In this document: piece by piece, positions 56,288-63,958 of the stretch
Layout: every line of letters begins with the position of its first letter
Position numbering within the stretch: position 1 is the stretch's first letter
Assembly: GCA_910586665.1 (NCBI GenBank)
Contig: CAJUIX010000017.1
Span: 3,123-67,122, forward strand
DNA from: an uncultured Duncaniella sp.
GTDB taxonomy: Bacteria > Bacteroidota > Bacteroidia > Bacteroidales > Muribaculaceae
Direction of reading: 5' to 3'
DNA: 64,000 nucleotides
The notes under the pieces: model-generated
What the model was told of the DNA's origin: nothing
Database searches by the model: none
Seen by the model: only the letters and a program-made list of their open reading frames with translations
Program-made: the position numbers and the translations under genes

Positions 56288-57577
56288 ATGAAACGAATTG
56301 TGAAGCAAAGTGCATGGACGTTTGCAGCTGTGTTGCTGCTCTCGACGATGACAGCGGAAGCTACTGAGGTTGGGGCCGGAAGAGTGACAGTGGTAGATTC
56401 TACAGACGTGACAGAGCCGGCCGGGAAGAAATATGTGCATTACCTTGGCTTTGATTTCCGCGGGGCATGTGTGGCTTCGGCGCGAAAGGCTGCGGAGAAT
56501 ATATATGTGGGGAGCCGCGATCGTCATGCGGCTCTGTCGGGTCATGTCAAGTATGCTTTCGGCTATTCTGGGTCCACGCGCCAGGGACGACTATATCCGG
56601 GTGCATACCAGGGCGTTGGCGTAGGTGTGACGAGCTTTTTCGCTGGACGACTGACGGGTACGCCTGTCAGCGCCTATCTGTTGCAGGGGGCTCCGATAGT
56701 GCGCCTGGCACGCAATCTTACTTTTGGCTATGAGTGGAATTTCGGAGCTTCCTTTGGCTGGAAGGAGTATGAGGACTCCCCTGTGCCGTTGGGATATAGG
56801 TCTGAGTCATCCTCCTCGCAGCCGCCGCTCAACCTGATTGTCGGCTCGCCTGTCAATGCCTATATAAATCTCGGATTCATGTTTAACTACCGTCTTTCGG
56901 CGCGGTGGGGGCTCACTGCCGGTATCGACCTTACACATTATTCCAATGGTAACACATCGTGGCCCAATCCGGGGGTCAATATGCTTGGTGCGCGTGTCGG
57001 GATGACCTATAATTTCGATGCTGACCGGCGCGGGGAGATGCGGACGCTTGCTGACAATGCCGGCATCGAGCCTATGAAGCCACATATGAGCTATGACCTG
57101 GTGGTTTACGGGGCTGTGAGGAAGAAAATGACCAAGATTGACGATGTGCCGCAGGTGTTGCCCGGGCATTTCGGTATCGCAGGTTTGAATTTTGCACCTA
57201 TGTATAATTTCAATCGCTTTCTGAGGGCCGGGTTGTCGGTCGACGTGCAGTATGACGAGAGTTCTGACCTAAAGAAATACTGGGTAGAGGGGACTATTGG
57301 CGACGACGTGATGTTCTATCGTCCGTCGTTTTTCCACCAGGTCTCTGGCGGACTATCGGCTCGTGGAGAACTTGTGATGCCTATATTTTCGATTAATGCG
57401 GGTTTGGGTTACAATCTTATAGGTAACTCTGATTCTAAGAATTTCTATCAGGTGCTGGCGTTGAAAATCCATGTGGCGCGCAGTTTCTTCCTGCATATAG
57501 GCTATCAGCTCAATAGTTTTAAGAATCCTAATAATTTGATGATTGGCGTCGGCTACCGCTTCCACGACAAACGATAA
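56288..57577 (+). CDS. Acyloxyacyl-hydrolase/PagL-like outer-membrane protein
   Basis: 429 residues from ATG 56288 (MKRIVKQSAWTFAAVLLLSTMTAEA signal peptide; an in-frame ATG at 56270 would add six). The barrel contains GLTAGIDLTHYSNGNTSWPNPGVNMLGARVGMTY, which matches the PagL/acyloxyacyl hydrolase motif with catalytic His and Ser in HYSN. Such enzymes remove acyl chains from lipid A. It is more than twice the length of Pseudomonas PagL; a second barrel-like half (residues about 260-429) follows. Coupled to the lipoprotein upstream. Confidence 0.78.
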   Translation: MKRIVKQSAWTFAAVLLLSTMTAEATEVGAGRVTVVDSTDVTEPAGKKYVHYLGFDFRGACVASARKAAENIYVGSRDRHAALSGHVKYAFGYSGSTRQGRLYPGAYQGVGVGVTSFFAGRLTGTPVSAYLLQGAPIVRLARNLTFGYEWNFGASFGWKEYEDSPVPLGYRSESSSSQPPLNLIVGSPVNAYINLGFMFNYRLSARWGLTAGIDLTHYSNGNTSWPNPGVNMLGARVGMTYNFDADRRGEMRTLADNAGIEPMKPHMSYDLVVYGAVRKKMTKIDDVPQVLPGHFGIAGLNFAPMYNFNRFLRAGLSVDVQYDESSDLKKYWVEGTIGDDVMFYRPSFFHQVSGGLSARGELVMPIFSINAGLGYNLIGNSDSKNFYQVLALKIHVARSFFLHIGYQLNSFKNPNNLMIGVGYRFHDKR

Positions 57578-57582
57578 AAACG

Positions 57583-57626
57583 ATTATTCCCGTCAGAGCC
57601 TAAGTGTTAGGTCTCACGGGAATAAT
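57583..57626. terminator. Terminator between the PagL-like gene and purF-like gene
   Basis: ATTATTCCCGT/ACGGGAATAAT perfect 11-bp stem, with an inner GAGCCTAA/TTAGGTCTC pairing. Confidence 0.8.
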
Positions 57627-57655
57627 TGTATGTATTAAATTGATGTAGCTGGATG

Positions 57656-59098
57656 TTACTCGTCCGGGTGGTCTTCGCGCCAGGCCTCGTCGGGGTGGCA
57701 GCCGCTGCCGTCGAAGCAATGCGTGCAAAGGCGGCATTTGGGTAGACCTATGCTTTCGATGAGATTTTCAATCTTGCTGAACTGGAGTGTGGTCAGTTCG
57801 AGACGCTTGGCTATCTCCTTGACCATGCGTTCATATTCAGGGGTGTCGGTGGTCGCATAGATATCGAGTTTGGCGGCGTCGTCACCCTCGAAATCCTTGA
57901 TTATTCGGCGGGTGATGAGCTCGAGGTCGCTTTTGGATGAAGTGAAACCGATGAATGGGCAGCCATAGACGAGCGGGGGACAAGAAATGCGTGCATGGAC
58001 TTCACGCGCACCGCAGTCAAAGAATGTACGGACATTGTCGCGGAGCTGTGTGCCACGGACTATTGAGTCGTCGCAGAACACCACTCGCTTGCCGTCGAGG
58101 ATTGCGCGGTTGGGGATGAGTTTCATCTTGGCCACGAGGTCGCGGCGCGACTGGTTGCCGGGTGTGAAGCTTCGAGGCCATGTAGGGGTATATTTTAGTA
58201 CTGCGCGGCGGTAGGGGATGCCGCGTCCTTCGGCGTATCCGAGAGCATGGCCGACGCCGGAGTCGGGGATGCCGCATACGCAGTCTGCCTCGGTCGGGTC
58301 TTCCTGGCCCATCTTGCGGCCCCCTGCTTCACGGGCGTCTTCGACATTGATGCCGTCGTAGTCGCTCGCGGGGAAGCCATAGTATACCCAGAGAAAGGAG
58401 CATATCTGTTCGCGGCGCGCGGGAGCCTGGAGCACTTCCATGCTTTCGGCTTGGAGGCGTATGATTTCGCCGGGTCCGACGTCGCGCAAGGCTTCGTAGC
58501 CGAGGTTGGGAAAGGCTGATGTCTCGCTGGCTGCCGCGTAGGCTCCCTCCTTGCGCCCGATGACTATCGGTGTGCGTCCGAGGTAGTCACGCGCGCAGAT
58601 GATGCCGTCCTCGGTGAGGATGAGCATAGAGCATGAGCCTTTTATTTTTTTGTAGACGAGGTTGATGCCATCGACGAAGTCCTTGCCCATGTTTATGAGC
58701 AGGGCTACGAGTTCGGTCTGGTTAATGTTGTTGGCCGACAGCTCGCTGAAGTGCATGCGTTCCTCAAGGAGTTCGGCAGCGATGTCGCGGATGTTGTTGA
58801 TTTTGGCGACCGTGACGACGGCGTAGCGGCCGAGGTGCGAGTTGACTATAATCGGTTGCGGGTCGGTGTCACTGATGACCCCGAGTCCCTGGCATCCGAC
58901 GAAACGGTCAAGCTCGTCTTCAAATTTGGATCGGAAATAATCTCTTTCGAGACTGTGGATTGTTCGGTTGAACCCATGCTCCGGGTCAAAAGTTACCATG
59001 CCGGCACGCTTTGTGCCCAGATGCGAATGGTAGTCGGTGCCATAGAACAGGTCGTTGACACATGGCTTGGTCGATATCGAGCCGAAGAAACCTCCCAT
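57656..59098 (-). CDS. purF: Amidophosphoribosyltransferase-like protein without the N-terminal cysteine
   Basis: 480 residues: an N-terminal class II glutaminase fold (HLGTKRAGM, ISDTDPQPIIVNSHLGRYAVVTVAKINN) and a C-terminal phosphoribosyltransferase domain with the PRPP loop VVFCDDSIVRGTQ. In PurF the residue after Met is the catalytic Cys; here the protein starts Met-Gly-Gly-Phe-Phe-Gly, so the Ntn glutaminase nucleophile is missing. This Met-Gly-Gly form is the usual Bacteroidetes paralogue. It may be ammonia-dependent or regulatory; a second, Cys-bearing PurF probably exists elsewhere. The Cys-rich end (CRLCTHCFDGSGC) could hold a metal. Confidence 0.88.
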   Translation of the reverse strand: MGGFFGSISTKPCVNDLFYGTDYHSHLGTKRAGMVTFDPEHGFNRTIHSLERDYFRSKFEDELDRFVGCQGLGVISDTDPQPIIVNSHLGRYAVVTVAKINNIRDIAAELLEERMHFSELSANNINQTELVALLINMGKDFVDGINLVYKKIKGSCSMLILTEDGIICARDYLGRTPIVIGRKEGAYAAASETSAFPNLGYEALRDVGPGEIIRLQAESMEVLQAPARREQICSFLWVYYGFPASDYDGINVEDAREAGGRKMGQEDPTEADCVCGIPDSGVGHALGYAEGRGIPYRRAVLKYTPTWPRSFTPGNQSRRDLVAKMKLIPNRAILDGKRVVFCDDSIVRGTQLRDNVRTFFDCGAREVHARISCPPLVYGCPFIGFTSSKSDLELITRRIIKDFEGDDAAKLDIYATTDTPEYERMVKEIAKRLELTTLQFSKIENLIESIGLPKCRLCTHCFDGSGCHPDEAWREDHPDE

Positions 59099-59474
59099 TG
59101 TTTATGTCCTTAATGATTGGTGCTTGAAAATTTGAAAGTGCAAAGGTACGCAAAATCTCAATACGGCAAGGCTCCGGCCTGATAATTTTTTTTACATCGG
59201 TCGGAATTAACAATAATGAAAATCGGAGAGGCTATTCGGCATGGGTAATATATATAAATGTAGAGTTAGCTAAATATAGCTTTATATCTCACGTCAGGCT
59301 TTATCGCAATGATTGATTGTTGTACTTCGAGTAAAACTGATTGTAAATTGGTTCGTATTTCTGTTTTTAGCAAAAAAAACGGCATAAGGTGAAAAAAAGT
59401 TTGGAAATATTTGGCCAGCTAAAAAAAACGTCTTACCTTTGCATCGCAATTGAGGGAGACACCTCAGCAAACAA
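59099..59474. other. Intergenic region between the purF-like gene and tRNA-Lys
   Basis: AT-rich, about 375 bases. It holds a TACCTTTG box for the purF-like gene on the minus strand (59148-59141) and the tRNA promoter. No ORF or repeat is evident. Confidence 0.6.
59410..59441 (+). promoter_or_regulatory. Bacteroidetes promoter for tRNA-Lys
   Basis: TTTG (59410-59413), exactly 20 bases, TACCTTTG (59434-59441), about 33 bases before the tRNA 5' end. Confidence 0.78.
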
Positions 59475-59550
59475 GACTCCGTAGCTCAGTTGGTAGAGCA
59501 ACTGACTCTTAATCAGTGGGTCGAGAGTTCGAGCCTCTCCGGGGTCACCA
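59475..59550 (+). tRNA. tRNA-Lys (CTT)
   Basis: 76 bases with encoded CCA. Acceptor stem GACTCCG/CGGGGTC (one wobble), D arm AGCTCAGTTGGTAGAGC, anticodon arm ACTGACTCTTAATCAGT with CTT anticodon, T arm with GTTCGAGCC. The 3' end is the boundary of the integrated element; no second copy of that segment is in the window. Confidence 0.95.
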
Positions 59551-59572
59551 AGCCAAACGGCAAAATACAGAA

Positions 59573-59606
59573 AACCTCTGAAATCTAGACGATTTCGGAG
59601 GTTTTT
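59573..59606 (+). terminator. Terminator after tRNA-Lys
   Basis: 13-bp stem AACCTCTGAAATC/GATTTCGGAGGTT with one wobble, 5-base loop, then TTT. Confidence 0.85.
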
Positions 59607-59637
59607 CGTTTACCCCAACCGGCATTTCGGGGCAAAA

Positions 59638-59826
59638 TATTGAGGGTGTGCGGTGGCCCAAAAGGGTACATTCGCCATCGGCGCGAAAAGTGTACCCTTT
59701 TAAGGGTTCTGACCGCTAACCCTCAATACATTACGATGATTTATTCTGCCCGAAAAACAAGTGTGTTCAGGTGCTACGAGGGTACACTTTTTTGATGTGT
59801 ACCCGATTGTACCCTTTTTCGTACCC
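59638..59826. repeat. Cluster of GGGTAC/GTACCC motifs and an inverted repeat beside the attachment site
   Basis: Six GGGTAC or GTACCC hexamers at 59664, 59692, 59780, 59799, 59809 and 59821, most extended to AAGGGTACA or TGTACCCTTTT. A 10-bp inverted repeat TATTGAGGGT/ACCCTCAATA (59638-59647, 59719-59728) brackets the first two. Placed between the tRNA end and the integrase, they look like arm-type or accessory binding sites of the recombination complex. Confidence 0.65.
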
Positions 59827-59869
59827 TCGGAAGCCTATTATGATGTGATTTTCAATTCGTTGCCTTGAA

Positions 59870-59901
59870 TTTGCAAGATTGAGAAAAATTTTGTATCTTT
59901 A
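59870..59901 (+). promoter_or_regulatory. Likely integrase promoter
   Basis: TTTG (59870-59873), exactly 20 bases, TATCTTTA (59894-59901), one mismatch from TAnnTTTG, 26 bases before the ATG. Confidence 0.6.
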
Positions 59902-59927
59902 ATGTAACACTAAAACCACATCAAAGT

Positions 59928-61169
59928 ATGAAAAATGAAAATTTCTTTAATGCGACTTTCATCGCTCGAAAAGCAAGGGTACTGCGTAACGGTGAGGTGC
60001 CCATCATCTTGCGTATCACTATCGCCGGACAACGTGCGGAGATTAACATCAACCGTACTGTAAACCCTGCATTGTGGAACTCGGCAAAGGGTGTGTCCAA
60101 AGGCAAGACACGCGCGGATGCAGAACTCAACCGCTACCTTGAAACTGTACGGACTAAGCTGTTCGCCATTCACACGCAGATGGTGGCGGAAGGAGTGCTT
60201 ATCAATCCCGACACCATGAAGAAGCGCTTTATCGGTGCTGATGAAAGCACCAAAGTTAGAATGTTTCTTGAAGTGTTCCGCGAGAACAACGAGAAATACC
60301 GCAAGCGTATGGAACTGGGCGACATCGCCGAAGGTACTGTGCTGCGCTGGGAGCGTTGTGTTGTGTATCTGGAGGAATTCCTGAAACTCCGCCGTAAGGT
60401 TGGCGACATCCCTCTGCAAGATGTCACGATGCCGTTGATTGATGACTTCGAGCTATGGTTGCGTATAGTCAAAGGGTGCGGGCATAACTGTGCTATCCGC
60501 TACATCAGCACAATCAAGAAGATAATCCGCGATGCGGTCAATTTCAAATGGATTGACCGTGATCCGTTCTACGGTCGGACTTACTCAAAGAAGAAAACCC
60601 AACGTGAGCAATTGAGCGAGGCCGAACTCAATGCAATCATGTCGCTTGACCTCAAGGAACTGCCACGTCTTGAAATGGTGCGCGATGTGTTTGTGTTCTG
60701 CTGCTTTACCGGACTTGCCTTCTCCGATGTGTCCGCGCTGACCGCTGACAAAATCGTGACGGATGCCGACGGTGAGCAATGGATACGCAAGCGTCGAGAG
60801 AAAACCGATGAGCTTAGCTCAATCCCGCTGCTTGAAATTCCCCGGCAGATCCTTGTGAAATATTCCGGTCACCGTAAATTGGCCGGAACTGACCGACTGC
60901 TGCCGGTGCTGTCCAACCAGCGCTGCAACGGGTATCTCAAAGAGATTGCCGACCTTGCCAAAATCACCAAGAAATTGACAACCCACGTTGCAAGGCATAC
61001 ATTTGCCTGTATGTCACTTGATAATCATGTGGCAATTGAAACAATCGCTAAGATGCTCGGTCACACTAATATCAAAACGACCCAACTCTATGCCCGTATG
61101 CAGGACAAGACCATTTCGGAAGATATGGTGAAAATGCGCCAAAAATTCGATTGTGTTATGATGAACTGA
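59928..61169 (+). CDS. Tyrosine recombinase (integrase) of the tRNA-Lys element
   Basis: 413 residues: an N-terminal arm-binding domain of the Bacteroidetes type (1-95), a SAM-like core-binding domain (about 110-205) and a catalytic domain. Catalytic residues seen are the lysine in the RKRREKTDE hairpin, HVARHTFA (H and R), LGH, and the tyrosine of TTQLYARM. The place of the first arginine reads TGLAFSDV, with alanine, as in many Bacteroidetes ICE integrases. It should catalyse insertion at, and excision from, the tRNA-Lys 3' end. Confidence 0.93.
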   Translation: MKNENFFNATFIARKARVLRNGEVPIILRITIAGQRAEININRTVNPALWNSAKGVSKGKTRADAELNRYLETVRTKLFAIHTQMVAEGVLINPDTMKKRFIGADESTKVRMFLEVFRENNEKYRKRMELGDIAEGTVLRWERCVVYLEEFLKLRRKVGDIPLQDVTMPLIDDFELWLRIVKGCGHNCAIRYISTIKKIIRDAVNFKWIDRDPFYGRTYSKKKTQREQLSEAELNAIMSLDLKELPRLEMVRDVFVFCCFTGLAFSDVSALTADKIVTDADGEQWIRKRREKTDELSSIPLLEIPRQILVKYSGHRKLAGTDRLLPVLSNQRCNGYLKEIADLAKITKKLTTHVARHTFACMSLDNHVAIETIAKMLGHTNIKTTQLYARMQDKTISEDMVKMRQKFDCVMMN

Positions 61170-61188
61170 CATCGGACAACGAAAAACA

Positions 61189-61236
61189 ATGACAACGGCA
61201 ACCGGGCGATGTGCTTCGGTTGCCGTTGTCATCTTT
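61189..61236. terminator. Bidirectional terminator between integrase and HTH genes
   Basis: Perfect 16-bp stem ATGACAACGGCAACCG/CGGTTGCCGTTGTCAT, then TCTTTT. Confidence 0.9.
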
Positions 61237-61248
61237 TAGGTGTTGGTG

Positions 61249-61542
61249 TCAGTCAAATTTGGGTCGGTAGTTGGATTGCAGGAATAATTCAACATCTTCC
61301 TCGGCATAGAGGATTTTACCGTCAAGTCGATAATACGGGATTAGACCCCGGTCGCGGTAATCCTGCGTGGTACGTCGGCATACACCGAGCAACTCCGACA
61401 ACATTGCATCGGTGATGAACCGCTTGCCGTGGAGCAATGGGTGGTATTCATCTTTCAACTGTTGGCACATGGCGGTTATGTCGGCGGCTTGTGCTGTCAG
61501 GCGCATTATGCGCGGGTCGGTGGCGGTGACTGTTTCTTTCAT
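61249..61542 (-). CDS. Small helix-turn-helix protein, excisionase-like (second)
   Basis: 97 residues from ATG 61542, which overlaps the previous gene's stop (ATGA). The C-terminal half is an HTH_17/excisionase-type domain (FITDAMLSELLGVCRRTTQDYRDRGLIPYYRLDGKILYAEEDVELFLQS). Likely a recombination directionality factor or regulator that acts with its neighbour. An open frame extends upstream to 61707 but would overlap that gene entirely. Confidence 0.82.
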   Translation of the reverse strand: MKETVTATDPRIMRLTAQAADITAMCQQLKDEYHPLLHGKRFITDAMLSELLGVCRRTTQDYRDRGLIPYYRLDGKILYAEEDVELFLQSNYRPKFD

Positions 61543-61823
61543 TGCCCCGCTCCTTCCTCCTTGATGATTAACTTGGCAATGTCGCCGCCCTTGAACTGCG
61601 AAAGCCTGCCGAGATGGGAGAACCCGATTTTGCCTCGTTCTTTCATCGTGCGGAGTTTTCGCTCGGATATGTGGAGATAGTCGCAGGTCTGCTTGGTGTT
61701 GAGCCAATCCGACAATCTTTTGTCGCGCAACTCGTCATACATGGCCTTGACGGTCTTGTGGAGAAAATCGACACGCTCAATAAGTGCGTCGAATACTTCT
61801 CGCTCAATTTCAATGGTGTCCAT
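61539..61823 (-). CDS. Small helix-turn-helix protein, excisionase-like (first)
   Basis: 94 residues from ATG 61823. The N-terminal 45 form a helix (IEIEREVFDALIERVDFLHKTVKAMYDELRD). The HTH_17 domain follows: WLNTKQTCDYLHISERKLRTMKERGKIGFSHLGRLSQFKGGDIAKLI. The 13-mer shared with the mobC start lies exactly 6 bases before the ATG. A TAACTTTG box (61960-61953) is about 130 bases upstream. Confidence 0.82.
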   Translation of the reverse strand: MDTIEIEREVFDALIERVDFLHKTVKAMYDELRDKRLSDWLNTKQTCDYLHISERKLRTMKERGKIGFSHLGRLSQFKGGDIAKLIIKEEGAGQ

Positions 61824-61829
61824 AAATTT

Positions 61830-61842
61830 GTGGATTAAGTGG
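61830..61842 (-). promoter_or_regulatory. 13-base start-proximal motif, copy 1
   Basis: On the minus strand CCACTTAATCCAC, then 6 bases, then the ATG of the first HTH gene. Identical in sequence and spacing to the site before mobC. A related inverted copy, CCACTAAATCCAC, lies at 61909-61921. Confidence 0.75.
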
Positions 61843-61873
61843 ATTTTGTAGTGGTGTTTGTGTGGGATATTAT

Positions 61874-61907
61874 TTGAAAAATTCGGCGGGTATCCCTCCC
61901 GCCGAAT
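61874..61907 (-). terminator. Terminator of the mob genes
   Basis: Perfect 10-bp stem ATTCGGCGGG/CCCGCCGAAT with a 7-base loop and TTTTTCAAAT on the minus strand. It separates mobA transcription from the HTH genes. Confidence 0.85.
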
Positions 61908-61952
61908 CACCACTAAATCCACAATCAAAAATTTATGACTGCGATTCAGTGG

Positions 61953-61960
61953 CAAAGTTA
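61953..61960 (-). promoter_or_regulatory. -7 box for the HTH gene pair
   Basis: TAACTTTG on the minus strand; no exact -33 element. It lies upstream of the mob terminator hairpin, so transcripts from it would cross that hairpin. Confidence 0.4.
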
Positions 61961-62003
61961 GCGATTTATTTCCGGATTTCCATGCTACTGCACGGAAAAT
62001 CAG

Positions 62004-63353
62004 TCAAAACCGATGGCGCGGGCTTCGTTTCTTTTTACTCTGCATACGGCGGCGGAATTCTTCTTCGTCAGGGTTGAACGATTGCCCCTGCTGGAACAGG
62101 TCAAGCCCCGGAATTGGAAGGTCGTAATTACCGAAATCGGAAACGGATTGGGTGACGGAGGATTGATGTTGCCCGCTTGTGGAGTGCTGCTGACTGTCCG
62201 ATGTTTGGGTATATTGTGCCGTGTCGGTCTGCGATTGATTATCCGAAGTGGTATCTTCGGGTATCGGCTCCACCGTTGGAGCAACAATAGGTATCGTAAC
62301 ATCGGGAGTAGCTGTATTAGCATTTGCCGGATTGTTGAATCGATCGTTAATGGCATTTGCCGAAAACTCCTTGCCCAACCGGGAACCGTTCAATACAGTC
62401 ATGGTGTTGTGGTCAATGAATGTAACACCATATATGCGTCCTTCCTCCGTGTAGCGGAGAACAATATCAATGTTACGTGCTTTCAATTTGGCGATAAAAT
62501 CAGACTTGTCGGTGGCAACCGTAAGCACATCGGCAATTTTGCGCTTCGTGGGAGCAACATCAATCTTATCCTTAGCCCTTTCAAATCTCCCGTCAATGGC
62601 GGTGCGACTTGCGAACTTGCCGAGGCGTGAAGCCTTGAAAGGCGTTGCGATTGTCTTGCCGCTGTCATCGGTGGCGAAATACACCAATCCGTGGTATTCT
62701 CTGCCGTTTACCCTTCCGTCGTTCTGCTCACACTTCACATTATATAATGAGAGTATGGCGTTATATTCGCCGATGGTCTGGAACTTGTAGCGCATACCGA
62801 CCATTTTGACGGTATTGGCTACCTGACGCTTGATGTCACCAGACGGGTCAACCTTGCGTATGGGCATATCGGGCGAGATTTTCTCCCGCTGCGCCTTATG
62901 GAGATTGTATTTCTCCTCCAGCTCGGTGGTGATCTTCTTGCTACGGCGATAGAGAAAATCTTGATTGAGCCGCTTGCCCTGCTCGTTGACATTGACGGTC
63001 ACTATATGGATATGGTGGCGATCAATGTCCGTGTGCTTGTAAATGATGAAAGGTTGCTCACCGAAGCCAAGTTTGTCAAGATACTCGCGGGCAAGGATTT
63101 CATACTGCTGCTCCGTCAGTTTGTCGTCGGGGTGCGGATTGAGGGAGATATGGAGAACGGGCTTCTTTGTCCTGCCCATTTTCGGCATGAACAGGTTGAA
63201 ATTCTCCACCATGCGGGCTATGTCAATCTGACCGTCTGCCGGAAGAATGATTTTGTTCGCTCCAAGCACACGACCTTCCTCCCGGTTCATCTTCATACCG
63301 TTGTATGACAACGCCCCGTAGAGCGATGAGCCTATCGAGATTTTAGCGACCAT
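62004..63353 (-). CDS. Relaxase/mobilization nuclease (MOBP-like)
   Basis: 449 residues. The N-terminal relaxase domain has GSSLYGALSYN (candidate nicking tyrosine), PVLHISLNPHPDDKL and the metal motif HTDIDRHHIHIVTVNV. Nicks oriT and pilots the single strand into the recipient. The C-terminal 120 residues are low complexity, rich in Thr, Gln, Ser and Pro, ending in a basic KKKRSPRHRF. The mobC-like gene overlaps its start by 22 bases. Confidence 0.92.
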   Translation of the reverse strand: MVAKISIGSSLYGALSYNGMKMNREEGRVLGANKIILPADGQIDIARMVENFNLFMPKMGRTKKPVLHISLNPHPDDKLTEQQYEILAREYLDKLGFGEQPFIIYKHTDIDRHHIHIVTVNVNEQGKRLNQDFLYRRSKKITTELEEKYNLHKAQREKISPDMPIRKVDPSGDIKRQVANTVKMVGMRYKFQTIGEYNAILSLYNVKCEQNDGRVNGREYHGLVYFATDDSGKTIATPFKASRLGKFASRTAIDGRFERAKDKIDVAPTKRKIADVLTVATDKSDFIAKLKARNIDIVLRYTEEGRIYGVTFIDHNTMTVLNGSRLGKEFSANAINDRFNNPANANTATPDVTIPIVAPTVEPIPEDTTSDNQSQTDTAQYTQTSDSQQHSTSGQHQSSVTQSVSDFGNYDLPIPGLDLFQQGQSFNPDEEEFRRRMQSKKKRSPRHRF

Positions 63354-63757
63354 TGCTGCTGGAATTTTTCAGACAATGACAAGACTTCCGACATCACGCC
63401 CACCATTTCTATGGTGAGTTTCTCCAACTTGTAGAGAGCGGTCATCGCTTTTTTCTCGGTGAAATTCTCCCGGAGGGTTCTCACGGTAAGGTCGTAGTTC
63501 ACCCCGATTGTGCGATACTGTGCGAAAAACTCCGAGAGTTTGGCGCAATAGACTGCGAGGGATTTGTCGGAGATAAGCACCTTGAATGGCTTTCCGAAGA
63601 TAAGCTGCTTGATGAAAGTAGCCTTTACGGTGGTTCCGGCCCGTTCCATCATTCGGGTGAGTTCATCCCATTCGAGGTCGTCAAAGCTGACTTTGACATG
63701 GTGGCTGCACTTGTTGGCAACCGGCGGTCGCCCGCCTTTGTTGATGTAATGTGTCAT
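63332..63757 (-). CDS. MobC-like relaxosome accessory protein
   Basis: 141 residues from ATG 63757. A basic N-terminus with KGGRPPVANKCSHHVKVSFDDLEWDELTRMMERAG is a ribbon-helix-helix-like DNA-binding start; the rest is helical. Such proteins bind oriT and recruit the relaxase. The 13-mer motif lies 6 bases before the ATG. The longer frame to 63802 is rejected because it runs through that motif. Confidence 0.85.
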   Translation of the reverse strand: MTHYINKGGRPPVANKCSHHVKVSFDDLEWDELTRMMERAGTTVKATFIKQLIFGKPFKVLISDKSLAVYCAKLSEFFAQYRTIGVNYDLTVRTLRENFTEKKAMTALYKLEKLTIEMVGVMSEVLSLSEKFQQQWSLKSR

Positions 63758-63763
63758 AAAAAA

Positions 63764-63776
63764 GTGGATTAAGTGG
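63764..63776 (-). promoter_or_regulatory. 13-base start-proximal motif, copy 2
   Basis: CCACTTAATCCAC on the minus strand, 6 bases before the mobC ATG; same as the copy at 61830-61842. Confidence 0.75.
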
Positions 63777-63846
63777 TGACTGCAACGCGGAGCATTTGCC
63801 AACCGCAGGTTTGGAACAGGGATGCCCGACTTCGGAGGGTAGCCTC

Positions 63847-63933
63847 ACATAGCAAGGTTGTTTTGTGGGAACGCGAGTTACCCAAAAACTTTTCGGTTTC
63901 CGAAAAGACACCTTGCTATGTACCGACGTACAT
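63847..63933. other. Candidate oriT: nested inverted repeats upstream of mobC
   Basis: Outer repeat ACATAGCAAGGT/ACCTTGCTATGT (63847-63858, 63910-63921), inner CTTTTCGG-TTT-CCGAAAAG (63889-63907), then ATGTAC/GTACAT (63918-63933). Nested dyads beside mobC are the usual layout of a relaxase origin. The nick site cannot be fixed from sequence alone. Confidence 0.6.
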
Positions 63934-63958
63934 CTTACCTATTATGAAATAAGGAGTT

